8,714 bases of DNA from Candidatus Saccharimonadales bacterium (GCA_030146045.1 JASLDG010000045.1:1-8714); one strand, 5' to 3'; positions 1 through 5,386 are shown, counted from the stretch's first letter. Program-made: numbers and translations. Notes: generated by a model not told the origin, from the sequence alone.

Positions 1-379
1 CTTCAAATTTCCTCATGTAGTCAGGATGCGCTTTGTCATCTAAGCCTGACCATACGATGCGTTTTGTGTATGGATCTGAGTCTATAATTACAGATTCACC
101 ATTGATGTCACGAAGATGTCTCGCAAGTCCGTAACAGGCTATGGCTATGTCTTCATATAGACTGATGCGATCGCTATACTCAGATGTATATTCATCGAGC
201 TGATGATTCTTACCGAGGGTTAAGTTGGCAACATCGGTCGTTAACCATTCTCGATAACTACTGCCTCCAAGTATAGTGAGAGGTAGACTATCATTAATAT
301 TCTGCATACTTCGTGCAATTGAAGATTTGCCACAGCCGTCAGGTCCATAAAAAGTTGCGATATATGGTTTTTCATTCAT
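1..379 (-). CDS. P-loop nucleotide/nucleoside kinase-like protein, partial (3' end outside window)
   Basis: The first 126 residues are present; the gene runs off the left edge. I translated it by hand from the reverse strand. It opens MNEKPYIATFYGPDGCGKSS: a beta strand leading into a Walker A loop (GPDGCGKS, residues about 12-19), as in thymidylate kinase and related P-loop kinases. Near residue 99 lies VIIDSDPYTKRIVW, where kinases of this group carry an Asp-based substrate motif; the usual Arg directly after the Asp is absent, so the substrate cannot be assigned. It starts 15 bases after the methyltransferase stop and is probably co-transcribed with it. The ribosome site is weak (AGAAGA upstream). 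The sequence supports a P-loop phosphotransferase or ATPase; dTMP-kinase-like is the nearest guess. Confidence 0.75.
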   Translation of the reverse strand, partial: MNEKPYIATFYGPDGCGKSSIARSMQNINDSLPLTILGGSSYREWLTTDVANLTLGKNHQLDEYTSEYSDRISLYEDIAIACYGLARHLRDINGESVIIDSDPYTKRIVWSGLDDKAHPDYMRKFE

Positions 380-394
380 GATTTACATCTTCTG

Positions 395-1789
395 TCAGAA
401 TAATTTACTCAATGGAGCTGCAATACTTGCAATTGTCTCACGTGAACAGTGCTGCTTTATTACGCCTAGTGCATCGATAGCTTTGTTACGTGACTCGTCT
501 TTATTGGGGTTTTTGATATCGACGGCCTGGAAAAGGATTAGCTGCTTGCCGTCGACAAGTGGATTACTGAGTCTAGCGGATAAGTATCGGTTGTAATAGC
601 TTCTTGGCGTAAAACGAACATCCGACTCGTTAACAGGGAGAAGGATTTTCTTAGCGTCACTCTCAATAAATGACTGAAGGGCAACTGAACCGAGTAGGGT
701 ATTAAGAGTCATATAGGTATACGTTTCACTACCTTCTCTTTTGAGCCATTCTTGCCATATTTTTTCTGCTTCGGAGCCTGCTTCTTTGGACGTCACATGT
801 AAGAATCTTGCTAGTAAGTGATCTGTGATGCTGTCGAATATATCTCCATCAATTGTCCATTTGCTATTAGGGCCGGCTTCACTCATATGCGCAAGTATGG
901 GGTTTGGGCTCTCTTTAGGACTTTCTGCGAAATGCACACGTTTGTGTCCACGATTTAGATCAATCCAGTCATTAGCCTCGGCACCCTCGAGCGTAGGTGT
1001 AAAACCTAGGATACCTGAACGCCATACATGGTCTCTCATTGTAATATAATGTCGCTGGATTTCTCTCAATAATCCGACTGGTGCATCGACACTTAGAATT
1101 TTTGACTCGTCAATACCATCTAAGTCTATGCGTCGTGAGTCTTGCTCAAAGATAAACCTGTCATCTTGTCGATGGTAGGGATGAGTTGCATTATTAAGGT
1201 AATATGGAAGGAATTCTTTAATGAAGGTTATCCATGACTCCTTATCGTAAAGATGTCTTGCCCGCTCGTGCTGGGATAGTCTATCTACGGAGAATACATC
1301 GCGGTACGCAAAGTAGCCATTCGGTTTTAGGGATTTTGTGATAGCACCGATCGCATCGTCAAGAGAATGGTAACCGTTTCCATATGAGTAAACTTCATGC
1401 ATGACAGCCGATGCACCGATGACATCAAGTTGATTCTCAAAGTTATCACTCATGTGCTCAAGATTACCTTTGTGAAGACTTGTCGTAGCAAATTTTCCAA
1501 TATTTTTGCGAGCTTGTTTTAGGCTATCAGATTCAACTCCATCCATTTCGAGTAGTGAAATGTGTAGTTCGGAGTTTTCTAGTAAATTGGTTTTCTCTAC
1601 TGAGTCTGCGACTGCGTTAAGAGCTGCACCACCTCCAGGGCCGACTTCAAGTGCGTGTATTGTTCGATGCGCCTCTGAGGCACGACTAATTGCCTCTATA
1701 AAGAAGGCAGCTTTTTCAGCACCATTACCGTTGGCCGCATAATCTAGATAGCTAAGACTGCTTTTTTCGTTAACGCTAAATTCTGCCAT
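395..1789 (-). CDS. Class I SAM-dependent methyltransferase with long unidentified C-terminal region
   Basis: 464 residues. The first ~170 form a Rossmann-type methyltransferase: motif I LEVGPGGG (47-54) binds SAM, the acidic end of strand 2 is LLEMD (79-83), motif IV-like GASAVMHEVYSY is at 125-136, and KPNGYFAYRDV (155-165) matches the strand before the substrate region. No N-terminal signal or membrane segment is visible, so it is cytoplasmic. The remaining ~290 residues match nothing I can name; they look soluble and mixed alpha/beta. The start is supported by GGAG nine bases before the ATG and by a good promoter further up. It is first in an operon with the P-loop kinase. The stop is TGA, the only one among the complete genes here. 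Substrate is unknown: a small molecule, nucleotide or RNA is possible. The methyltransferase fold is sure, the role is not. Confidence 0.82.
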   Translation of the reverse strand: MAEFSVNEKSSLSYLDYAANGNGAEKAAFFIEAISRASEAHRTIHALEVGPGGGAALNAVADSVEKTNLLENSELHISLLEMDGVESDSLKQARKNIGKFATTSLHKGNLEHMSDNFENQLDVIGASAVMHEVYSYGNGYHSLDDAIGAITKSLKPNGYFAYRDVFSVDRLSQHERARHLYDKESWITFIKEFLPYYLNNATHPYHRQDDRFIFEQDSRRIDLDGIDESKILSVDAPVGLLREIQRHYITMRDHVWRSGILGFTPTLEGAEANDWIDLNRGHKRVHFAESPKESPNPILAHMSEAGPNSKWTIDGDIFDSITDHLLARFLHVTSKEAGSEAEKIWQEWLKREGSETYTYMTLNTLLGSVALQSFIESDAKKILLPVNESDVRFTPRSYYNRYLSARLSNPLVDGKQLILFQAVDIKNPNKDESRNKAIDALGVIKQHCSRETIASIAAPLSKLF

Positions 1790-1813
1790 GCATTAATACT
1801 CCGATTGATATAT

Positions 1814-1849
1814 TGGCAGTATTATAGTATATAAAACTAAAAATAGCAA
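1814..1849 (-). promoter_or_regulatory. Promoter of the methyltransferase-kinase operon
   Basis: On the minus strand TTGCTA (1844-1849) is followed after 17 bases by a perfect TATAAT (1821-1826). The predicted transcription start is near 1814, giving a leader of about 25 bases that contains GGAG nine bases before the ATG. Confidence 0.7.
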
Positions 1850-1856
1850 TAATGTG

Positions 1857-2453
1857 TTATTCTGTGGCGATTAATGCAGGTGCCGGCTCATCGAACGATA
1901 TTCGCTTCCAATTCTGGTTAATCTCGTTAACTCCGTCTGCGCCAATATGAGGGTATTGGTGCAAGTAGGCGTTTGCAACACCGCCAAAGACTGCGTCATC
2001 AAAGACGAGTCCAAGATGTTTGGCGGTTTCTTTTACTGTATGCTCACTGGCACCTTCTATTTCAACGTATGGTGCGAGCCATGGCCACTCGTCAAGCATG
2101 ATTTCTACGCCATTTAGTGTCCAGTTTTCACGTCTTGTCTCTTGAAAAACATCTGGCTCAAGTCCGGCCGCCTTGAATATGTTGAGTATTTCGTCAAAAC
2201 TTTCAACCACGGTTTCATGCTCTTTAGCGCCAGTTAGGCTATCACTATCAAATTGCTTGTAAGTGACAGTTATACGATTACCTTCATCCCGGACGCGTAT
2301 GAAAGCGTTCTTTTTCGTCATTGCTGGTGTGTGAATAACGGCCCGCTTCATCAATCGTGATGGTATTTCAAGTTTTGCCCCTGCGCTCTGCAATGTCTTA
2401 CGCATACTATGGTGATTAATATTTAGGAATTTAGCTTCGATTTCAGTATTCAT
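1857..2453 (-). CDS. CYTH-domain protein (class IV adenylate cyclase CyaB / triphosphatase superfamily)
   Basis: 198 residues from the chosen start. The CYTH tunnel-fold signature is clear: ExExK at the N-terminus (E4, E6, K8 in MNTEIEAKF), basic strand residues R53 and R55 (IRVRDE), K66 (VTYKQ), the acidic EHE at 78-80, R107/R108, and paired acidic strands LDEW (120-123) and YVEIEG (129-134). Family members hydrolyse inorganic or nucleoside triphosphates, or cyclise ATP, with two metal ions; sequence alone does not decide which. The reading frame stays open upstream to 2603, but family N-termini begin right at ExExK, and a TGATATGAT extended -10 box ends 7 bases before the ATG at 2453, which predicts a leaderless message and excludes the longer form. 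An ATG at 2465 lies inside the -10 box. The gene is divergent from rpsP. Confidence 0.88.
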   Translation of the reverse strand: MNTEIEAKFLNINHHSMRKTLQSAGAKLEIPSRLMKRAVIHTPAMTKKNAFIRVRDEGNRITVTYKQFDSDSLTGAKEHETVVESFDEILNIFKAAGLEPDVFQETRRENWTLNGVEIMLDEWPWLAPYVEIEGASEHTVKETAKHLGLVFDDAVFGGVANAYLHQYPHIGADGVNEINQNWKRISFDEPAPALIATE

Positions 2454-2490
2454 ATACTCCATCATATCAAGTGAATGTTGAGTAAGTAAA
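2453..2490 (-). promoter_or_regulatory. Promoter of the CYTH gene, predicted leaderless
   Basis: Minus strand: TTTACT (2485-2490), 18-base spacer, TATGAT (2461-2466) preceded by TGA as an extended -10. Seven bases separate the box from the ATG, so transcription should begin on or one base before the start codon. The GGAG in this gap is only three bases from the ATG, too close for ordinary Shine-Dalgarno use. Confidence 0.55.
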
Positions 2491-2534
2491 ATACTGCAAT
2501 AATAGGGCTTTAAAGATAGAGCGGGAGAGATAGT

Positions 2535-2562
2535 TTGAGCTATTAGGAGTATATTGTATAAT
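2535..2562 (+). promoter_or_regulatory. Upstream rpsP promoter (P1)
   Basis: TTGAGC (2535-2540), 16-base spacer, perfect TATAAT (2557-2562). The predicted start near 2569 falls just before the -35 box of the second promoter. Confidence 0.5.
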
Positions 2563-2575
2563 TTGACGAAACAGA

Positions 2576-2604
2576 TTGACTCATCTGACAAAATCGTGTA
2601 CAAT
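2576..2604 (+). promoter_or_regulatory. Proximal rpsP promoter (P2)
   Basis: TTGACT (2576-2581), 17-base spacer, TACAAT (2599-2604): a near-consensus housekeeping sigma promoter. The start is predicted near 2611, giving a leader of about 50 bases that ends in a purine-rich ribosome site, AAAGGAAG (2642-2649), ten bases before the ATG. Confidence 0.72.
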
Positions 2605-2659
2605 CAACCAAGAACTATAGAAATATTCTAAAGAGAGAAGTAAAGGAAGTTTAATTTAT

Positions 2660-3022
2660 ATGCTCGCAATTCGTTTGCAACGTCTTGGCCGCAAGGGATA
2701 CCCTGTATATCGTGTGGCTGTCCAAGAAGCACAGCGTCACCCATCAAGCGGTCGTGTTGTTGCCTATGTTGGTACCTATAACCCACACACTAAAGAAGCT
2801 ACCATCCAAAAAGAGGCAGCGCAAAAGTACCTCGATAATGGTGCGCAACCAACTCCTCGTGTCGTGAAGCTGCTCGCCGATGCTGGCGTCAAGCTTCCTA
2901 AATGGGTGAAGACTGCGGCAAACGACAAGCAAAAAGCGATCCGTAACGCTGAAAAGCTTCGCAAGAATCAGCCAAAAGAAGAAGTGGCCGAGGAAACTCC
3001 TGCTGAAGAGTCGGCAGAGTAA
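2660..3022 (+). CDS. rpsP: Small ribosomal subunit protein bS16
   Basis: 120 residues. The N-terminus MLAIRLQRLGRKGYPVYRVAV, the segment GRVVAYVGTYNP (31-42) and the GAQPTPRVVKLLADAGV block (61-77) are diagnostic of S16, a primary binder of 16S rRNA during 30S assembly. The body ends near residue 85; residues 86-120 are a Lys/Glu/Ala-rich tail longer than in the usual 80-90-residue protein, probably disordered and exposed. AAAGGAAG precedes the ATG. Two promoters lie upstream and a strong terminator follows 18 bases after the stop, so it is a one-gene unit, unlike the usual rpsP-led operon with khpA, rimM and trmD. Confidence 0.98.
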   Translation: MLAIRLQRLGRKGYPVYRVAVQEAQRHPSSGRVVAYVGTYNPHTKEATIQKEAAQKYLDNGAQPTPRVVKLLADAGVKLPKWVKTAANDKQKAIRNAEKLRKNQPKEEVAEETPAEESAE

Positions 3023-3039
3023 TCTTTGTCGAATGTGCG

Positions 3040-3067
3040 AAACACCCCGAAGATTCGGGGTGTTTTT
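3040..3067 (+). terminator. Intrinsic terminator of rpsP
   Basis: An 11-pair stem AAACACCCCGA (3040-3050) with TCGGGGTGTTT (3055-3065), loop AGAT, running into five T residues (3063-3067). Confidence 0.92.
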
Positions 3068-3071
3068 ATGT

Positions 3072-3102
3072 ATAAAAAGTAGACCTCGCATTGCTGCGAG
3101 GT
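3072..3102 (-). terminator. Terminator for the high-GC mini-gene (minus strand)
   Basis: Read on the minus strand, ACCTCGCA and TGCGAGGT pair over 8 bases around a GCAA tetraloop (GNRA class), then CTACTTTTT. The stable loop and the T-run both favour the minus strand, fitting termination of the gene at 3189-3395. Confidence 0.7.
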
Positions 3103-3105
3103 ATT

Positions 3106-3158
3106 GTGTACCGGGTACACTCTTCAGCCGCGTGGGCTGGACGTCAGTGTGACTGACG
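3106..3158. other. Run of three hairpins between mini-gene and terminator
   Basis: Three successive inverted repeats: GTGTACC/GGTACAC (3106-3120, one-base centre), CAGCC/GGCTG (3125-3139, 5-base loop) and CGTCAGT/ACTGACG (3142-3158, 3-base loop). With the terminator stem at 3083-3102 this makes four stems in 76 bases. On the minus strand they form the 3' untranslated region of the mini-gene. On the plus strand the last stem is followed by ATTTTT and could terminate read-through from rpsP. No coding sequence fits here. Confidence 0.5.
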
Positions 3159-3188
3159 ATTTTTGTGGCAGGATGCCGGGTTGAAGTA

Positions 3189-3395
3189 CTACTTCTTGCG
3201 CTTCCGCGCTCCCGTACCGGTGCCGGCGACGGCACTGGCCGAGCTCGGTCCGCGGCGCTTGGTCACGGGCACCCTGTAGACCCGGGGGTCCAGGACGCTG
3301 ACGGGCACGGGGTTCTTGCTCGTCGGGGCGGCCGGCCCCGAGCGCTTCGGCTTGGCGGGGGTGATGGCGTTCGTGCGACGGGACATCCGGCTCAT
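3189..3395 (-). CDS. Very basic 68-residue protein in a ~72% GC island, function unknown
   Basis: I do not recognise this protein. It opens MSRMSRRTNAITPAKPKR and ends GTGARKRKK; Lys and Arg make up about a quarter of it against one acidic residue, with no Cys, Trp, signal peptide or membrane segment. It is rich in Pro, Ser, Ala and Thr and probably largely disordered, as expected of a nucleic-acid or ribosome contact protein. By hand count 57 of 207 bases are A or T (about 72% GC) and nearly every third position is G or C, a pattern of high-GC Actinobacteria and unlike its neighbours. Yet it has AAAGGA five bases before the ATG, a strong AT-rich promoter, a palindrome and a terminator, so it appears expressed. 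Codon bias supports this strand and frame over the overlapping plus frame. Transfer from an actinobacterial host is an inference. Confidence 0.72.
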   Translation of the reverse strand: MSRMSRRTNAITPAKPKRSGPAAPTSKNPVPVSVLDPRVYRVPVTKRRGPSSASAVAGTGTGARKRKK

Positions 3396-3416
3396 GTGAG
3401 TCCTTTCGGAAATATC

Positions 3417-3431
3417 AACAGACGATCTGTT
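3417..3431. promoter_or_regulatory. Palindromic candidate operator
   Basis: A perfect inverted repeat AACAGA-CGA-TCTGTT spans about +4 to +18 relative to the predicted start of the mini-gene, where a bound repressor would block transcription. As RNA it would make only a weak 6-pair hairpin. The cognate regulator is not visible in the window. Confidence 0.5.
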
Positions 3432-3433
3432 AA

Positions 3434-3469
3434 CTTTTCAATATTAGCATAAGTTTGATAAAAAGTCAA
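3434..3469 (-). promoter_or_regulatory. Strong promoter of the high-GC mini-gene
   Basis: Minus strand: TTGACT (3464-3469), exactly 17 bases, then TAATAT (3441-3446) with an upstream TGC extended -10. The predicted start is near 3434, giving a leader of about 38 bases that contains the palindrome and the AAAGGA ribosome site (3401-3406). Confidence 0.72.
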
Positions 3470-3514
3470 TACTATGCTCATGAAAAGCGCGTATGGCCTC
3501 TATAAAAATAATGC

Positions 3515-3545
3515 TTGTGATTGTGCTGAAAGTGCGTGCTATAAT
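3515..3545 (+). promoter_or_regulatory. Extended -10 promoter of khpA
   Basis: TGC followed by a perfect TATAAT (3540-3545). Only a poor -35 is present (TTGTGA at 3515-3520, 19-base spacer), so the extension probably supplies recognition. The start is predicted near 3552. Confidence 0.65.
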
Positions 3546-3596
3546 GATTAGTACGATATCAGTAGTGTGACCAGTTCGAAGTAATGGAGGGCAGTT

Positions 3597-3998
3597 ATGT
3601 CGACAATAGACCAGCAATTTGTAGAATATATCGTAAAATCACTCGTGGGGAACCCAGACGACGTTGTCGTTGAGCGGGTTATCGACGAAAAAGGCGTCCT
3701 GCTTTCACTCACTGTGAATCCTGACGACCTTGGTCGTGTTATTGGTAAACGTGGCGTCACGGCTCAGAGTCTCCGTACACTTTTGCGGGCGCTCGGTACT
3801 AAAAACGATGCTCGCTATAACCTTAAAATCGTCAACAATGATGATGACCGTGATAGCTATACTATCTCATCAGATGATGATCAGCGCGAGCCTGTGAATA
3901 ACTTTTCAGATGAATCTGTGGAAAACGATTCGAAAGAGTCAGATTTTGCCAAAAAGTCACGAAAAGAGCTTGCCGAACTCGACGATCTTGATATATAA
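3597..3998 (+). CDS. khpA: KhpA-type single-KH-domain RNA-binding protein with acidic tail
   Basis: 133 residues. Residues 1-80 form one KH domain: FVEYIVKSLVGNPDDVVVER leads into LGRVIGKRGVTAQSLRTLL, whose GKRG (50-53) is the GXXG loop that grips single-stranded RNA. KhpA binds many transcripts, often with KhpB, and in many bacteria its gene follows rpsP, as here once the inserted minus-strand gene is ignored. Usual KhpA is under 90 residues; the extra ~53 here are rich in Asp, Glu, Ser and Asn and likely disordered, possibly tuning RNA affinity or binding a partner. GGAGG five to six bases before the ATG and an extended -10 promoter support this start. A terminator lies about 95 bases after the stop. 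Confidence 0.93.
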   Translation: MSTIDQQFVEYIVKSLVGNPDDVVVERVIDEKGVLLSLTVNPDDLGRVIGKRGVTAQSLRTLLRALGTKNDARYNLKIVNNDDDRDSYTISSDDDQREPVNNFSDESVENDSKESDFAKKSRKELAELDDLDI

Positions 3999-4005
3999 TC
4001 ATAAA

Positions 4006-4076
4006 CAGTTCGAAGCGAAGAAACTTCAACTGCGAGAACAAAAGCTCTATGCGAGCAAACCTACAGGTTTGAGAGC
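4006..4076 (+). other. Structured 3' untranslated stretch after khpA
   Basis: Two imperfect stems lie between khpA and its terminator. CAGTT-GAAG pairs with CTTC-AACTG (4006-4032, one bulge). GCTCT (4044-4048) pairs with AGAGC (4072-4076) around an inner AAACC/GGTTT hairpin (4057-4070). GCTC can instead pair with GAGC at 4053-4056, giving two exclusive folds. No open frame or known RNA family is recognised. Confidence 0.35.
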
Positions 4077-4091
4077 CTTATATGTCCGCAC

Positions 4092-4117
4092 AACCACCCT
4101 GCAATATGGGTGGTTTT
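4092..4117 (+). terminator. Intrinsic terminator of khpA
   Basis: AACCACCC (4092-4099) pairs with GGGTGGTT (4108-4115) around an 8-base loop, with TTTT at 4114-4117. The minus-strand TM2 gene converges on it, but the opposite side lacks a T-run, so it mainly serves khpA. Confidence 0.8.
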
Positions 4118-4130
4118 GTGGTTTATATCT

Positions 4131-4580
4131 CTAAAGGCCGAGCGTATTGAGGTCGGTCGACGAGCTGCCAATGCCAGGCGCGAACTGATCGATTCCACCA
4201 TTGTCTATGAATTGATGAGCTAATATGGTGAGACTTATGATGGCGATAGTGCCGCTAATAAGGAGAGTTATGCCAAAAATAACCGCAAACCACAGAACGG
4301 TACGTGCAGCAAGTTTTTTGTACCGGCTGTAGTCGCGTAGTGCTTTTCCGTGTGCGTCGCGCATGCCACCGGTCATGATGATTGCCAAGTCGACAATTAC
4401 CCATACGCCAAAGCCGCCAAAGGTAAAGAGTTTAAGGAACCCGAGTAAGTAGTGGCCAAGATAGAAACGATCGACGCCAAACATGCCCCACATAAAACTA
4501 AAGAAAAATGCTGCTAAGAAATGCTTATCTCCCTCTGCTGTAGCGTTCGGAGCTTCTGTAGATTGTGTCACCTCGTCCAT
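4131..4580 (-). CDS. TM2-domain membrane protein
   Basis: 149 residues. Residues 20-72 carry the TM2 signature: a first helix, then MFGVDRFYLGHYLLGFLKLFTFGG split across the turn, then GVWVIVDLAIIMTGG, with the family's G-DRFYLG and KL-T-GG-G-W--D residues all present. A further hydrophobic helix spans about 95-121, with a basic linker (RYKKLAAR) between and a short Ser/Gly-rich C-terminal tail. TM2 proteins sit in the cytoplasmic membrane; their bacterial role is not settled. No Shine-Dalgarno is seen; an extended -10 box ends eight bases before the ATG, so the mRNA should be leaderless or nearly so. It lies between khpA and trmD on the opposite strand, where rimM would be expected in a canonical locus. 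Confidence 0.93.
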   Translation of the reverse strand: MDEVTQSTEAPNATAEGDKHFLAAFFFSFMWGMFGVDRFYLGHYLLGFLKLFTFGGFGVWVIVDLAIIMTGGMRDAHGKALRDYSRYKKLAARTVLWFAVIFGITLLISGTIAIISLTILAHQFIDNGGIDQFAPGIGSSSTDLNTLGL

Positions 4581-4581
4581 G

Positions 4582-4597
4582 TGCTGCTAGTATAGCA
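4582..4597 (-). promoter_or_regulatory. Extended -10 promoter of the TM2 gene, near-leaderless
   Basis: Minus strand TGC-TATACT (4589-4597). Counting seven bases from the box puts the start at 4582, two bases before the ATG. No good -35 stands 17 bases upstream. A second possible minus promoter (TTGACT at 4684-4689, then an AT-rich run) could give a longer leader. Confidence 0.55.
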
Positions 4598-4673
4598 TAC
4601 CATTTAGGTAGTCGGAGGGCTCGTCCTCGTTCCTTGCCGGGAGCTGAAAGTGGGTTTGCTATTTAAATATATA

Positions 4674-4709
4674 TAGACAAAAAAGTCAATACATGCGATA
4701 ATCTAACAG
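4674..4709 (+). promoter_or_regulatory. Promoter of trmD, predicted leaderless
   Basis: TAGACA (4674-4679), 17-base spacer ending in TGC, then GATAAT (4697-4702). Seven bases (CTAACAG) separate the box from the ATG, so transcription should start at 4709-4710. There is no Shine-Dalgarno sequence. Confidence 0.65.
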
Positions 4710-5363
4710 ATGAGAAAGTTCCAGGTAATCACCCTTTTCCCCGAGATGTTTACGGGTGTATTCGAAAACTCTATGATGTGGAAGGCGCAAAAAGACAGTA
4801 TTGCGACTTTGAGTACGATAAATTTGCGTGATTTTGGCTTGGGTAAGCGTAAGACGGTGGACGATACGCCATACGGTGGCGGTGATGGCATGCTGCTGAA
4901 GCCTGAACCGCTATTTGCGGCGGTCGAACAGGCAAAACAGAACGATCCGACTGCCAAAGTCCTGCTGATGACGCCACGTGGGGTGCGGTGGCGCCAGGCG
5001 CTCGCACAAGATTATGCAGGCGAGTCGCACGGCTATATCTTTATTTGTGGCCGTTATGAGGGTTATGACGAGCGGATTTTGACGCTGGTTGACCAAGAAG
5101 TGAGCGTCGGTGACTATGTGTTGACGGGTGGTGAGCTACCAGCAATGACAATTATTGATAGCATTGTCCGCTTAATACCGGGGGTACTTGGTGGCGAAAT
5201 GAGCGCTGAGATCGAAAGCTTTAGTGATGGTAAGACATTAGAATTCCCGCAGTACACCCGACCTGAGGAATTCCGTGGTATGAAAGTACCGGATGTGCTT
5301 CTCAGCGGCAACCATGCGGCGATTGAAGCCTGGCGCCGCGACCATTCACGCGAAGCGCTGTAG
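4710..5363 (+). CDS. trmD: tRNA (guanine-37-N1)-methyltransferase TrmD
   Basis: 217 residues. TrmD uses SAM to make m1G37 in tRNAs with G36-G37, which prevents +1 frameshifts. All SPOUT-knot landmarks are present: FQVITLFPEMF (4-14), PYGGGDGM (54-61), FICGRYEGYDER (111-122), EVSVGDYVLTGGELPAM (130-146), RLIPGVLG (154-161), FPQYTRP (179-185) and VLLSGNHAAIEAWRRD (196-211). Arg154 is conserved, but residue 169, Asp in the well-studied Haemophilus and E. coli enzymes, is Glu here (IESFSDG). The protein ends soon after the AWRRDHS helix, about 30-40 residues shorter than those enzymes, so the C-terminal domain is trimmed. The message is probably leaderless. A terminator follows 23 bases after the stop. 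Confidence 0.97.
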   Translation: MRKFQVITLFPEMFTGVFENSMMWKAQKDSIATLSTINLRDFGLGKRKTVDDTPYGGGDGMLLKPEPLFAAVEQAKQNDPTAKVLLMTPRGVRWRQALAQDYAGESHGYIFICGRYEGYDERILTLVDQEVSVGDYVLTGGELPAMTIIDSIVRLIPGVLGGEMSAEIESFSDGKTLEFPQYTRPEEFRGMKVPDVLLSGNHAAIEAWRRDHSREAL

Positions 5364-5386
5364 GTAAGGTATAGTCCAAAAAGAGT

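Noticed and set aside
2454..2603. Longer N-terminus for the CYTH protein
   Set aside because: The added residues do not resemble the family, and the extended -10 box directly before 2453 marks the promoter as lying inside that stretch.
2744..3235. Minus-strand open frame of 163 codons over rpsP
   Set aside because: It is a shadow of rpsP, crosses two terminator hairpins and has no supported start.
3417..3431. Palindrome as a LexA (SOS) box
   Set aside because: AACAGA-CGA-TCTGTT does not match the SOS box forms I know from proteobacteria (CTGT...ACAG) or Gram-positives (GAAC...GTTC), so no regulator is named.
3165..3452. Plus-strand open frame of 95 codons across the high-GC island
   Set aside because: It is antisense to the mini-gene, runs through that gene's promoter, has no ribosome site, and its composition (Gly/Arg/Ala/His-rich) is what the reverse of a high-GC gene gives.
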